DNA from: Viscum album
Taxonomy: Eukaryota; Streptophyta; Magnoliopsida; Santalales; Viscaceae
Direction of reading: 5' to 3'
Length of the DNA stretch: 64,000 nucleotides
Assembly (NCBI GenBank): GCA_963277665.1
Contig: OY728153.1
Coordinates: forward strand, 275,936,250 to 276,000,249
Shown: one piece after another, positions 1 through 10,293 of the stretch
How positions within the stretch are numbered: the first letter of the stretch is position 1
Layout: each line of letters starts with the position of its first letter
Notes under the pieces: generated by a model
What the model saw: the letters and a program-made list of their open reading frames with translations, nothing else
What the model was told of the DNA's origin: nothing
The model's database searches: none
Translations under genes and position numbers: made by a program

Positions 1-1964
1 AGAAAGCATATCTAGTGAAAATTAATGAGACTAAGGAAAAGATCATCCTTCATGACGTGCCCATTGTAAGGGAATATTCTGATTTGTTTCCTAAAGAATT
101 ATATGGCCATCCTCCAATCCGTGTGGTTTAGTTATAAATTGATATTATACCTAAATATTTTTTAATATCTAAGAATCAATTTAGAATGGACACTGTTCAA
201 CATAAAGAGATAAAAAAACTACTTTAGAATCTATATAAATGATTTATATGCCCAAGTGATTCACTATAGGGTGCACCGGTCCTCTTCGTCAAGAAAAAAA
301 GGATAGGTCAATGAACCTTTTCATTGATGATAGTGAGCTCAATAAGATAATGATAAAGAACAAGCATCCTCTACTGTGGATTGATGACTTGTTCAATTTG
401 ATACATGGAGCATAATACTTCTCTAAGGTGGATATTCACTCGGTATATTATCATGTAAAGGTGAATTAGGAGGATATCCCAAAGAATGATTTTTCATATA
501 AGGTATGACCACTATGAGTTCATAGTGATTCCATTTTTACTCACTAATTCTACAATTATCTTTATAGACTTAATGAATAGTATTTAAGGATTACCTAAAA
601 AAATTTATGGTAGTATTTCTAGACCTTTTCTTATCTATTTAAAATGTAATGAGGAACCTAAGGAGAATTTTAATACTGTATTAAAGACCTTGGAAAAGAA
701 TTTTTTTATGAAAATTATAGTAAATGTATGTTTTGGATGGAGCAAGTAAAATTCATTGGGTATATAATCACAAAAAAATAAATATCTATAGATCCATAAA
801 AAAATAGAGGTAATTGAAGGAATTATTAGACCAACATCTGTGATAGAAATATGTAGTTTCATTGGATTATCTAGGTACTATAATCAATTTTTGAGAAACG
901 TATCATATTTTTCAAGCCCACAAACAAATCTAAGTTGGAAGGGGTGATGATTTTCTAGACTGATGAATATGTGGAAGGATTTAAAGTGTTAAATCATAGG
1001 ATAATCACTATAAATATTCTCACATTACTCACCAATGGGGAACAATTTATGATCTACAGTGATGCATCTAAAAATGTATTGGGTTGTGTACTCATGAAAG
1101 ATATCAAAATGATAGCCTATGCCTCCTGCCAACTAAATATCAATGATCTTAACTACCCTTCGTATGTTCTGAAATTGGTTATAGAGATCTTTGTATTGAT
1201 GATTTGGAGACATTATGTTTAAGTAGAGAAGTGTAACATTTATATAGATAATAAAATCCTCAAGTATATATTCACACAAAAGTTACTCAATATGCACAAA
1301 CAAAGGTGGTTAGATCTGATCAAGGATTATGATTATTCAATCCATTACCATCCTAGGAAGGTGAAAAAAGTGGTATACTCTCTGAGTAGAAAGGATCATG
1401 AGACTCTATCTATGATGAGGGTTGAAGGAATCCAATCATCTTGGATATGTAAAGGATGTAAATAGGAATCATAAAAGGAATTCCATCGTAACTTTCTTAA
1501 ATAAATGCTCAACCATATATTCTTGAAAGGATCAAGGAGGCCTAAAAAGATGACATGGAGCTATAAAAAAAGGTAGAAAATATTTTGGTGTTCAATTTCT
1601 ATAAAGATGGAGTTATAAGTTTTAAAAACTGGATACGTGTCCCATAAAAACCAGAGTTGAAGAGGGAAATTATGGAAGATACACATAGCTCATACTTCTC
1701 TATTTATCAAGGAATCACTAAGAGGTATAGATATGTAGAGAAAAAATTATATTGGGATAAAAATAAGAGTTAGATTGAAGAATTTGTATCTCAATGATTT
1801 GTATGATAAAAAGTAAAGGATGAACTATGTAAGTCTAAGGTAAGGATGAAACCATTTCTTATAACTTTGTGGAAATGAGAAAACATAACCATATATTTCA
1901 TCATAGGACTCCATGAGACATTTAAATGAAGTAACACTATATGGGTGGTAGTCAATCACCTTAA
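1..1964 (+). pseudogene. Decayed Ty3/gypsy pol (RT, RNase H, start of integrase)
   Basis: Read on the plus strand in shifting frames, this gives gypsy pol pieces in the usual order: a protease-RT linker (VREYSDLFPKEL, near 75-115), RT pieces (GAPVLFVKKK near 265-300; HYEFIVIPFLLTNS near 510-550), RNase H (YSDASKNVLGCVLMKD near 1050-1100), the connection segment (KQRWLDLIKDYDYSIHYHP near 1300-1350), a ruined HHCC zinc finger (THSSYFSIYQG near 1680-1715, second His now Tyr, both Cys lost) and the first residues of the integrase core (ENITIYFIIGL near 1880). Stops and frameshifts are frequent. The relic stops abruptly at 1964 where the LTR of element A begins, and the rest of its integrase is not seen elsewhere in the window. 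The left end lies outside the window. Confidence 0.85.
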
Positions 1965-1987
1965 AAAGAGCGCAAGTTCCTCGGAGA

Positions 1988-2090
1988 TCGATGATCCTCT
2001 TCTCCGCGACGCCGTGTAACGCGATGCCGACGATCCTCTTCTCCGCGACGCCATCTTCCGTGACGTCTTTTCCCGTGAAGATCCTCACTC
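1988..2090 (+). repeat. GC-rich short tandem repeat in element A LTR (5' copy)
   Basis: GATCCTCTTCTCCGCGACGC recurs with small changes at about 1996 and 2033, followed by degenerate versions (TCTTCCGTGACG, TTTTCCCGTGAAGATCCTC). A longer form of the same array lies at 7886-8040 in the 3' LTR. Confidence 0.65.
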
Positions 2091-2656
2091 TACAACTTCT
2101 CCAAGTATGGGGCTTGGTTTAATTTAATTTATGTGGATTATATCCTTAGCCTTTGGTTAAATTGTTGATAGACGTTAAGCCGTATGTTATCGTAATAACA
2201 GGAGGAGGTCGGACTGCACGGACACGAACAACCCTCCTCCCCCTTTTATTGGTTGTGCTTGTTGCGGCACGAGCAAAGGCGGCGCGGTGCAACGACACAG
2301 CACGAAAGCAATGAAGAACGGGAGAAGAAGCGTCGCGCCGTCGCGCGACGCCGCTGCGAAGTTTCGAAGGCTTCGAAGTTTGATTAATTTACGGCGGATC
2401 GACGGGTGATGACATAATGGGCCGTAGGGGCGGTTTGAAGACTTTGAAGTGAAGAGATGGTCCCGAGAGGACCGCTGGCGAAGACCGCAGGCAAAACGGA
2501 CCATCGGAGCACGTCTAGTGGTCCGCGGAAGGGCCTACCGGAACGCCCCGCCGGCGCCGGCGGCTGGAGGCAGCGGCGCCCGGTGCGCCTCCAAGAGGGT
2601 TCGTCGCGGCTGAAGCCGCGGCAGCAGGCAGCGGTCCCATGGCCGCGCGAGACCGA

Positions 2657-2893
2657 GGGGGGGGGGGGGGGACGCGGCGCTGGGCCGCGTCCGCTGGAAA
2701 GGAACGGACCCCACACGGGGGGCCGTGACAGAAATCAAGGGGGCAGCTGCCCCCTTTGCGCGGCTGCTCGGCCAGCGCCGAGCCGACCCAACTCGGCCAA
2801 CGACGAGCCGCGCCCCCTGGGGGGGGCCGAGCCACGCCCTAATGGGCGGGACCCGGTCCCGGTTCGGTCCGATCCGGGGGGGGGGGGGGGGGG
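2657..2893 (+). repeat. Poly-G tracts in element A 5' LTR
   Basis: Uninterrupted G runs at 2657-2671 (15 G), 2819-2826 (8 G) and 2876-2893 (18 G) in a GC-rich section. Such tracts can form G-quadruplex DNA; that property is inferred. Their exact length is prone to sequencing error. The 3' LTR has matching runs of 19 and 20 G. Confidence 0.9.
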
Positions 2894-3049
2894 TTGGGCC
2901 GGGTCGGACCGGGCCCAGACCACCGATTTTCAGACCACTTCCAGTCTTTTGCCCTTATCTTGGGCTACAGACCTCTGATCTACACAACGTTAGTTGTGAT
3001 GCGATCCTTGTATTGGCACGATCGTTTAGGTATATCACACTCAAGGTTT

Positions 3050-3320
3050 CTGAGAACTTTGGGTTCGGTCGGGTTGGTTCGAACACGAAACCAACCGGTC
3101 CCTCGGAGCGGAAACAATTATAACTTGAGCTCCGGACGTCCGATTGACGTGTCGTCGACTTTATTGGATTCCTATTAGTGAGACAGACCTTTTGGCTTAC
3201 TCCTCTTGAGGTTTGGATGCAGTTGGAGTATAGTCAGTTTGGTTTTGACTTAAAAACCAACCGGGCCCCTGGAACGAAAAAGCCAATAACTCTCGGACCG
3301 GACGTCCGATTGACACGCCG
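3050..3320 (+). repeat. Roughly 166-bp internal duplication in element A LTR
   Basis: Two diverged units. Each has a GGTT...AAACCAACCGG stretch, a GGAACGAAA/GGAGCGGAAAC stretch, a TAACT segment and then CCGGACGTCCGATTGAC (3132-3148 and 3298-3314). The 3' LTR has the same pair near 9060-9150 and 9225-9310. Confidence 0.6.
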
Positions 3321-3518
3321 TCTGTCACATTGTGTTCCTTTTGATGATACTGAACTTTGGGATACATCAACTCCGGACTACGTGTCATTTGATGCATTTA
3401 CCTCTTGGCTCATGGAGTGGACCCTCCCAGAACGAGTGTGCAGTGTGCGGAAACCTTAGAGCTAGCTGAGACTTGGCAACTGCTGATCGATCGACTTAGT
3501 GTGTTTTGGATAGCCCAG

Positions 3519-3800
3519 TGGGGAGCGCTTGGTTGTAGCGGTAGACCCATGGCGGAGGAGAGATTGGTTGTAGCGGCAGACCCACGGTACTCAACAGAAG
3601 GAGTACCTATGGAGGCTATGAGGGAGAGCGCTTGGTTGTAGCGGCAGACCCACGACGGAGGAGCGCTTGGTTGTAGCGGCAGACCCATGGTGGGAAGCAC
3701 TTGGTTATAAAAGCATGCCCACAGTACTCGACAGTTGTAGTACTACAGCTGTCCAAGGTTAATGGGGAGCGCTTGGTTGTAGCGGCATACCCACTGTAGT
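3519..3800 (+). repeat. Tandem array of TTGGTTGTAGCGG units in element A 5' LTR
   Basis: Six copies of GAGCGCTTGGTTGTAGCGG followed by CAGACCCA or a variant start near 3523, 3558, 3624, 3661, 3696 and 3765. Unit spacing alternates because some units carry an extra segment (GTACTCAACAGAAGGAGTAC). The 3' LTR carries seven copies, so copy number differs between the two LTRs of one element. Confidence 0.85.
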
Positions 3801-4231
3801 CGATAGAGGAGGAGTTTCCCAGCAGCTATAGTTTCGACATCATGATTAAATCCTGGTTTGAGATGAGTCTTGAATTCAATCAATATCTTCAATATGATTT
3901 ACTTACTTTCTTATGTGGATTGGGCTGTGTTATCCTGGGTGAATTAGTTGTGATATCCTGTGTGGATGTGATCAAACTTGGGCTCAGATGTTGGAGCCGA
4001 ACTGGAATTGATGACTTAGGTATATGTATGGGCATATACCTAAGTAGTGTTGGATGTTACTTCATGATTGCATCTTTTCTTTGTGGTTTATCCTTTTTGG
4101 ATTTAGGGAGACCTTCGGGGGTCTTGGGGTCCCTATTGAGTATCGTATACTCACCCCTGCATGGGATTCGCCCGTACTACGTTGTGTTAGTTGCAGACGA
4201 CGGACATCACTGACCGAGATTGAGGCTTGTA

Positions 4232-4335
4232 GAGCTGGACGGTTCCTGGAGGAGGAACCCATGATGAGACGATGCCCGGAGGTGGATATCACGACGAGAC
4301 AGTACCTATAGGTGGACCACTGGACGGGACGCATA
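4232..4335 (+). repeat. 33-bp tandem array near the end of element A 5' LTR
   Basis: About three units built on ACGACGAGAC...GAGGTGGA. The first begins with GGTTCCTGGAGGAGGAACCC, itself a partial inverted repeat. The matching array in the 3' LTR is at 10294-10397. Confidence 0.6.
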
Positions 4336-4575
4336 TAGGGTGGACGACAGGACCCAAGGAGTTGAGGAGGCTATCTGTACCCACCCTTCAGGTGGGATTT
4401 CCAGTGGATGGCTCGGCGTTGCTGCTTTACTTTTTAGTTGATGTACTTCCTTTCCAGTTGTACTTTAATTTCAGTTTGGGTTTGTATTCTGGCCCACTTA
4501 CTTTTTCGCACTTACTTGTACTCAGTTTACTTAGTGTTTGCTTCCGCTTGTACTCTGTGGTGTTTTGTTTACTTT

Positions 4576-4582
4576 TATAAAG
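4576..4582 (+). promoter_or_regulatory. Possible TATA box of element A (5' LTR)
   Basis: TATAAAG in a T-rich setting (TTTACTTTTATAAAGGC), conserved at 10634-10640 in the 3' LTR. It lies only about 120 bp from the LTR end, which would give a very long U3 and a short R-U5. Position and conservation are the only support. Confidence 0.3.
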
Positions 4583-4700
4583 GCAATGTCTTCCCAGTTA
4601 TCGGGATTTATGCCTTTGGTTCTAGTCGCCAGCCCCTGGCCTATGGAAGGCAGGCTTGGGGTAGTCACGGCACGGGCCTCGAGGACAGGTCGTGAAAAAT

Positions 4701-4712
4701 TGGTATCAGAGG
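4701..4712 (+). other. Primer binding site of element A
   Basis: TGGTATCAGAGG begins three bases after the end of the 5' LTR. It matches the well-known plant retrotransposon site for the 3' end of initiator Met-tRNA (TGGTATCAGAGC) except at the last base. It fixes the boundary between LTR and interior. Confidence 0.9.
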
Positions 4713-5039
4713 GGTTCGGTTCTACCGCAGAACTCAGGACTCTGATCTTTCTTCTATGTGAAGCAATGGTGTTAAGGGTATTGAGTGTGGTTATCAGTCC
4801 AGGGAGTCCAGTGTTGGTGCGGTGGCCGACGTATCCGTACACAAGGACCCTGACTTCTGATTTCCAACTCAATACATGAAAACAGTGATTGCATGTGTGT
4901 TTCAAAGGTTTTCTTTGTGATTAATTTGTGTCAGCTCACCAGGTTCTGTTTTGACCATGGCACACCTGTTCTTTTCAGGATGGCCCCATAACGAAAACCA
5001 GCTAGGGTTTCGAGTTTTGTACGTACTGACAGCCCGCCA
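4713..5039 (+). other. Element A untranslated leader
   Basis: Stretch between the primer site and the first gag-like sequence. It contains only short open frames and no family motif. Its position is that of the leader that normally carries dimerisation and packaging signals; none can be identified from sequence alone. Confidence 0.5.
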
Positions 5040-5915
5040 AGCAACGAGGCCTCAGTACAGGGCCCTCTTCCAGCGGAGGCACCAGTGGTAGTACCATCCG
5101 TTGGGCCACCGATGCCACCGACCCCAGCAGTAGGCTATGCACGCCGCTTGAGCGCGCTGCACGAGTTCCAGCGCCAGAGGCCACCCAGGTTCCAGGGAGA
5201 GATGGACCCACATGCGGCTGAGGATTGGCTGGAGGCTGTAGTTCGATTTTTCAGGCTAGTGGGGACACTAGCTGACCTCATGGTGATCCTTGCAGCGAGC
5301 CTCCTGCACGTAGTAGCAGGAAGATGGTGGAGCTTGATGCTCTAGGCGCACGACGAGACATCTCTTCTTTGGAAGGACTTTGAGAGCTTCTTCCACCCAG
5401 AGTTCGTCCTAGCCACCCTCCGTGCGGTGTGCATCCAGGAGCTACTACAGCTGCGGCAGGGTAGCATGACAGTAGCCCAATACTCGGCGAGGTTTACCGA
5501 TCTCTCGCGCTATTCGACGGACATGGTATGTGACCCATTCTTCTGGGCCCAGACCTTCGAGCAGGGATTGAGGCATGAGATCAAGGAATCACTGATCTCC
5601 CTCAGTATTCCGACAAAGACAGGGGTGTTGGAGCGAGCCCTCTTAGTGGAGAGTTTCCTTACTAAGTAGTCTCTAGCAGCTGGACCCACCACCAGCCGAC
5701 ATGCGGTAGAGTCTTCTGCAGTGGGAAGTAGACAGATGACGTAGAGGTCCAAGAGGACTAGACCTATAGGTGGTCGACCGCTTGAAACATGATCGTTTGT
5801 GCGAGGCACCCGGGGTGGAGAACGACTTACCATGAGCAGACACTGTTACTCCTGCGGTGGGGTTGGTCACATGGATCGTGACTTTCCGACACGCCATACA
5901 GATGATCAGCAGGTA
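5040..5915 (+). pseudogene. gag: Element A gag relic with degenerate zinc knuckle
   Basis: Capsid-type gag of a gypsy element. The segment at 5085-5345 has the retrotransposon gag signature (RPPRFQGEMDPHAAEDWLEA, then a hydrophobic VVRFF patch), runs out of frame near 5270 and hits a stop at 5343. The conserved second half follows at 5427-5669 (ELLQLRQGSMTVAQYSARFTD, then LSRYSTDM), ending in a stop. Further on, 5833-5885 gives CYSCGGVGHMDRDF, a CX2CX4HX4C nucleocapsid knuckle whose last Cys is now Asp. In a working element these regions build the particle and bind genomic RNA; here the frame is broken at least three times. It has high GC and codon use unlike the AT-rich elements around it. 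Confidence 0.85.
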
Positions 5916-6204
5916 AACGAAGGACCTCTCAGGTAGAGGCGGAGGATCGACCATGGAGGTCCGTAGGGAGCAGGCGGGCGAGGCAGAGGAGCTAGCCGAG
6001 CAGCGGGTGGTGGACGATGCTTTGAGGACCTACCACCACCACCACCTAGGAGACCACCCCGACCGCAGGGAACTTGTGGACAGGAGAGAGCTCAGCTTCA
6101 GGCAGCTAAGGCCTATGATCATGGAGCTTCAGGAGCAGATGGACAGGAGCGGGACTAGATCCAAACGTGGAGACTTATGTTCATGTTGCTTCTATCTTTG
6201 TTGA
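5916..6204 (+). pseudogene. Element A post-knuckle gag/pol spacer relic
   Basis: A short open segment (5953-6204, 83 aa) with a His run (YHHHHLGDH) and a charged, Gln/Glu-rich tail. It sits where gypsy elements carry the low-complexity link between nucleocapsid and protease. No protease motif (D-T/S-G) follows. Probably part of the gag-pol spacer in a shifted frame. Confidence 0.45.
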
Positions 6205-6555
6205 TGTTTGTTTGTAGATGCTTTGTGTCTTTGTACTTTGAGCTGCAGTAATAAAAGACACCCTTCCTTGTGGAATTTACTTTCCTATACTCTCTTTTTG
6301 TTGTTACTAAGAGGTTCTGGTTTAAAAACCGTTGACTTGACCCTCACTTTTTAGATACCTACTGGAGGAGACCCAATTACCACACACTGATGCCGACAGT
6401 GTGACTCAATGCTTGGAGGAAAGAGTAATGGTTGAATCTCTTGGTAGTAGTGTCGAGGCTTTATGACATCATCCTTGGTATGGATTAGTATCATACATGT
6501 CGGGATTGACTGTATTAGGCAAATGACGTGGTTCATCCAGGGGATGAGACCAGAT
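6205..6555 (+). other. Unassigned spacer inside element A at the pol deletion
   Basis: About 350 bp between the gag tail and the integrase tail. The first part (to about 6300) is T-rich, holds AATAAA at 6250-6255 and resembles non-coding DNA. The second part has no recognisable pol motif. It sits where protease, RT, RNase H and most of integrase should be. It may be filler at a deletion join, or a badly decayed pol segment. Confidence 0.5.
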
Positions 6556-7090
6556 TTCTCTTATCGGCAAAGAAGAAATCTTAGTAGCTCTTATAGGACC
6601 AGAAAAGGTCTACGTCACCCAGGAGTGGAAGAGGACAGCTCAAATCCAACAAAAGACTTATGCTGACAGGAGGTGGAGACCACTAGAGTTCGAGGATGGA
6701 GACCAAGTTTTCCTACAGGTCTCACCTCGACGTGAGTTACGGAGATTTGGCCGGGGTGGAAAGTTGTCTCTGTGCTTCATTGGACCCTTCTAGGTCCTCA
6801 ATAGGGTAGGTGAGGTGGTTTACCGCTTGACCCATCCACCTCAGTTGCACCGGGAGCACGACGTCTTCCACGTATCTCAGTAGAGGAGATACGTGCACGA
6901 CCCGACACATATCATGGAAGATGAGACGACTTTTACAGAGGTCCCGGTGGAGATTGAGGATCGATAGAAGTAGGTCCTATGTGGACAGTCGATTCCTCAT
7001 GTGCGCTTCCACTGGCAGCACGAGAACCTTTAGGAGAGCACATGGGAGCGGAAGGCTCAGATGCGTGCTCAATACCACTTTTTTTCCCTA
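6556..7090 (+). pseudogene. Element A integrase C-terminus with chromodomain-like tail
   Basis: One plus frame gives EEILVALIGPEKVYVTQEWK near 6570-6630. It continues with the arm RTAQIQQKTYADRRWRPLEF, the GDQVFLQVSP strand, the KLSLCFIGPF segment (a stop follows), VLNRVGEVVYRLTHPP and HREHDVFHVSQ (stop). A chromodomain-like remnant closes it (EVPVEIEDR, then HVRFHWQHENL, then STWERKAQMRAQYHF). This is the integrase C-terminal region of gypsy chromoviruses; in working elements that tail helps direct insertion. At least five in-frame stops are present. The catalytic core (D, D, E) is missing upstream. Confidence 0.8.
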
Positions 7091-7121
7091 GTTTGTGTTA
7101 TAGCTTTACAGGGACGTAAAT

Positions 7122-7138
7122 CCCTGAGGTGTGAGTAA
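7122..7138 (+). other. Degenerate polypurine tract of element A
   Basis: CTGAGGTGTGAGTAA directly precedes the 3' LTR start. In Y and Z this position holds a clean purine run (GGGGGAAGGA). The T interruptions here suggest decay. Called mainly from position. Confidence 0.45.
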
Positions 7139-7700
7139 TGTAAAGACCCGAAAATTTCAAGAAATTTTTTTTTCTTAATCTTCTTTGAAATTTTATGAGT
7201 GCGCAGTTTCTGACGGCACCTGATTCAAAGGCCCGGTATGCCCGGAATCAATTTCCGAAGTTTAGCTTGGGTACGATCAGTGAACGAACGAGCGGGTTTT
7301 CCTAACTTTTGAACCGGAGCTCGGAATCGAAATCCGAGGGCACCGATGGAATCGCAGCGCCGCTATTTTCTTATGAAGAACTTTCATTGAGTTGCGTTTT
7401 CTCGGGAGGAGATGTTAAAAAAATGTGAGGAATAAAAATAAAATTGTTTTACAATTTATTTTTATTTCTTTACCGGTGGGTTAAGTGCGTGGAAAAGGAA
7501 GATGCTTGGAAGTTGGGGTGGGGCCCGCACGAGCCCCCACCTCCTTCAATTTCCTCAACACCCCTTTGAAACCCCCCCTCTAGCATTTAATTTTGCAACT
7601 CTCCATTTTTAATTTCACGCCAATTAAACGACTCATTAAATGAGACAACACACGTTAATTAATTCATGAATTCAATTCAATTTTCGAATTAAAGTTGGCA

Positions 7701-7716
7701 TGTGTGTGTGTGTGTG
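7701..7716 (+). repeat. (TG)8 microsatellite
   Basis: Perfect TG dinucleotide repeat in the part of the element A LTR present only in the 3' copy. Confidence 0.95.
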
Positions 7717-7794
7717 AATAAAATAAGACAAGGTCTTATTTTATTGTTGGAGGATTCGTTGGGTGCATCAAAGAGGAAGAGACTCTTGCGCTCT

Positions 7795-8040
7795 GAAGAA
7801 CGTTCTTCCTCTTTGAAGAACGCGAAGAACGATGAAGAACGCCGGCCTTCGACGGAAGACGACAAAGAGCGCAAGTTCCTCAGAGATCGACGATCCTCTT
7901 CTCCGTGACACCGTGTAATGCGACGCCGACGATCCTCTTCTCTGCGACGACGGCGATCCTCTACTCCGCGAAGCCGACAATCCTCTTCCGCGATGCCGTC
8001 TTCGGTGACGCCTTTTCCCGCGACGATCCTCGCTCGACAA
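7795..8040 (+). repeat. GAAGAACG-rich patch followed by GATCCTCTTCTCCGCGACG tandem repeats
   Basis: 7795-7808 is the perfect palindrome GAAGAACGTTCTTC. GAAGAAC then recurs at about 7816, 7825 and 7834. From 7886 on, units around CGATCCTCTTCTCCGYGAC repeat at roughly 35-45 bp spacing. Only the second part is present in the truncated 5' LTR. Confidence 0.65.
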
Positions 8041-8588
8041 CTTCTCCAAGTATGGGGTTTGGTTTAATTTAATTTATGTGGATTATATCCTCGGCCTTTG
8101 GTTAAATTGTTGATAGACGTTGAGCCGTCTGTTATCGTAATAACGGGAGGAGGTCGGACCGCATGAACACGGCCGAACCTCCTCCCCCTTTTGTTGGTTG
8201 TGCTTGTTGTGGCACGAGCAAAGGCGGAGCGGTGAAATGGCACCGCACAGAAGCAATGAAGAACGGGAAAAGAAGCGCCGCGTCGTCGCGCTGCGCCGCT
8301 GCGAAGTTTCTAAGGCTCTGAAGTTTGATTAATTTATGGCGGATCGACGGGCGATGACAGAATGGGCCGCATGGGAGGTTTGAAGACTTCCCAGTGAAGA
8401 GCTGTTCCCGAGAGGACCGTAGGAAAAAATGGACCACCGGAGCACGTCTGGTGGTCCGCGGAAAGGTATGCTGGCGCGCCCCACCGGCACGGCGGCCGGA
8501 GGCGGCGACACCCGACGCGCCTCCAGAAGGGTCCACCGTGGCTGAAGCCGCGACGGCAAACGGCGGTCCCGCGGCTGCGCGGGACCGA

Positions 8589-8871
8589 GGGGGGGGGGGG
8601 GGGGGGGAGGGGGACGCGGCGCTGGGCCGCGTCCGCTGGCAAGGAACAGCCCCCAGGCGGGGGTCCGTAGTGGCAATCAAGGGGGCAGTCGTTCCCTTTT
8701 CGCGGCCGCTCGGCCAACGCCGAGCCGACCCCGCTCAGCCAGCGCTGAGCCGCCCCGGGTTGTACCGGCCGCACCGGGCCGGGCGGGGGCGCGCCGGCTG
8801 GTCCGAGAAGTGCCCTAATGGGCCGGACCCAGATTCGGTTCAGGCCAACCCGGGGGGGGGGGGGGGGGGGG
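8589..8871 (+). repeat. Poly-G tracts in element A 3' LTR
   Basis: Uninterrupted runs of 19 G (8589-8607) and 20 G (8852-8871), the latter followed by GTGGGGGTGGGG. They match the 15- and 18-G runs of the 5' LTR, so the tracts are part of the LTR and changed length between copies. G-quadruplex potential is inferred. Confidence 0.9.
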
Positions 8872-9506
8872 TGGGGGTGGGGTTGGGCCGGGTTGGACCG
8901 GGCCCAGACCCCCCATTTTTAGACCACTTCCGGTATTTTCCCCGTATCCTGGGTTACAAACCTCCGATCGACGCACCGTTAGTTGCGATGCGATCCTTGG
9001 ATCGACACGGTCGTTTAGGTATATTACACTCAAGGTTTCTAAGAACTTTGGGTTTGGCCGAGTTGGTTCGAACACGAAACCAACCGGGCCCTCGGAGCGG
9101 AAACACTTATAACTTTAGCTCCGAACGTCCGATTGACGTGCCGTCGACTTTGTTGGATTCCTCTTAGTGAGACAGACCTTTTAGCTTACTCCACTCGAGG
9201 TTTGGATGCAGTTGGAGTATGGTTGGGTTGGTTTTGACTTAAAAACCAACCTGGCCACTGGAACGAAAAGGCCAATAACTCTCGGACCAGACATCTGATT
9301 GACGCGCCGTCTGTCGCATTGTGTTCCTTTTGATGAGACAGAACTTTGGGATACATCAACTCTGGACTACGTGTCATTTGATGTATTGACCTATTGGCTC
9401 GTGGAGTGGACCCTCCCAGAACGAGTGTGCTGTGTGCGGAAACCCTAGAGCTGGCTGAGACTTGACGACTGCTGATCGATCGACTTGGTGTGTTTCAGAT
9501 AGCCTA

Positions 9507-9862
9507 GTGGGGAGAGCTTGGTTGTAGCAGAAGACCCACGGTGGAGGAGTGATTGGTTGTAGTAGCAGACCCACGGTACTCAACATAAGGAGCACCTCTG
9601 GAGGCTATGAGGGGGAGCGCTTGGTTGTAGCGGCAGACCCACGACGGAGGAGTGCTTGGTTGTAGCGGCAGACCCACGGTACTCAACAGAAGGAGTACCT
9701 CTGGAGGCTATGAGGGGGAGAGATTGGTTGTAGCGGCAGACCCATGGTGGGAAGCACTTGGTTGTAGCAGCAGACCCACAATACTCGAAAGGTGGAGTAA
9801 TACAACAGTCCAAGGTTAATGGGGAGCTCTTGGTTGTAGCGGCAGACCCACTATACTCGATA
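9507..9862 (+). repeat. Tandem array of TTGGTTGTAGCGG units in element A 3' LTR
   Basis: Seven copies near 9512, 9545, 9615, 9649, 9718, 9753 and 9823, each TTGGTTGTAG followed by a CAGACCCA-type segment; some are separated by GTACTCAACAGAAGGAGTAC. One unit more than the 5' LTR array. Confidence 0.85.
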
Positions 9863-10293
9863 GAGGAGGAGTTTACCAGCAGCTATGGTTTCGACATCAT
9901 GATTAAATCCTAATTTGATCTGAGTCTTGTCTTCAATCAATATCTTTGATACGATTGACTTACTTTCCTATGTGGATTGGGCTGTGTTATCCTGGGTGAA
10001 TAGGTTGTGCTATCCTGTGTGGATGTGATTGAACTTGGGCTCGGATGTTGGAGCCGAACTGGATTTGATGACTTAGGTATATGTATGGGAATATACCTAA
10101 GTAGTGTTGGATGTTACTTTGTGATTGTATCTTTTCTTTGTGGTTTATCCTTTTGTGGATTTAGGGAGACCTTCGGGGGTTTCAGGGTCCCTACTGAGTA
10201 TCGTATACTCACCCTTGCATGGGCTTCGCCCGCACTACATTATGTTGGTTGCAGACGATGGACATCACTGATCGAGATTGAGGCTTGTAGAGC

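Larger units (their letters stand above)
1965..4697 (+). repeat. Element A 5' LTR, 5'-truncated
   Basis: Matches 7864-10755 along its whole length with frequent small differences. The match starts at AAAGAGCGCAAGTTCCTC, which equals sequence about 725 bp inside the complete 3' LTR. It ends at GGTCGTGAAA, where the 3' LTR has GGTCGTGACA, so the terminal CA is mutated. In order it holds a short GC-rich tandem repeat (1988-2090), a very GC-rich section with runs of 15 and 18 G (2657-2671, 2876-2893), a roughly 166-bp duplicated segment (3050-3320), a TTGGTTGTAGCGG tandem array (3519-3800), a 33-bp array (4232-4335) and a TATA-like box near the end. Open frames within it are by-products of high GC. 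Confidence 0.85.

Noticed and set aside
2457..2978. 173-aa open frame, and similar frames up to 257 aa at 8394-9167
   Set aside because: They lie in the GC-rich LTR of A, are Gly/Pro/Arg-rich, overlap long frames on the other strand and span poly-G tracts whose length differs between LTRs, so the frame is not conserved.
3842..4213. 123-aa open frame with hydrophobic stretches, with a counterpart at 10007-10369
   Set aside because: LTR sequence of A. The two copies differ in frame and ends because of indels, so no protein is conserved.
7795..7808. Heat-shock-element-like palindrome GAAGAACGTTCTTC in the A LTR
   Set aside because: Only two adjacent GAA/TTC modules have correct spacing. Nearby GAAGAAC copies are direct repeats rather than alternating modules, and the site is missing from the truncated 5' LTR so conservation cannot be judged.
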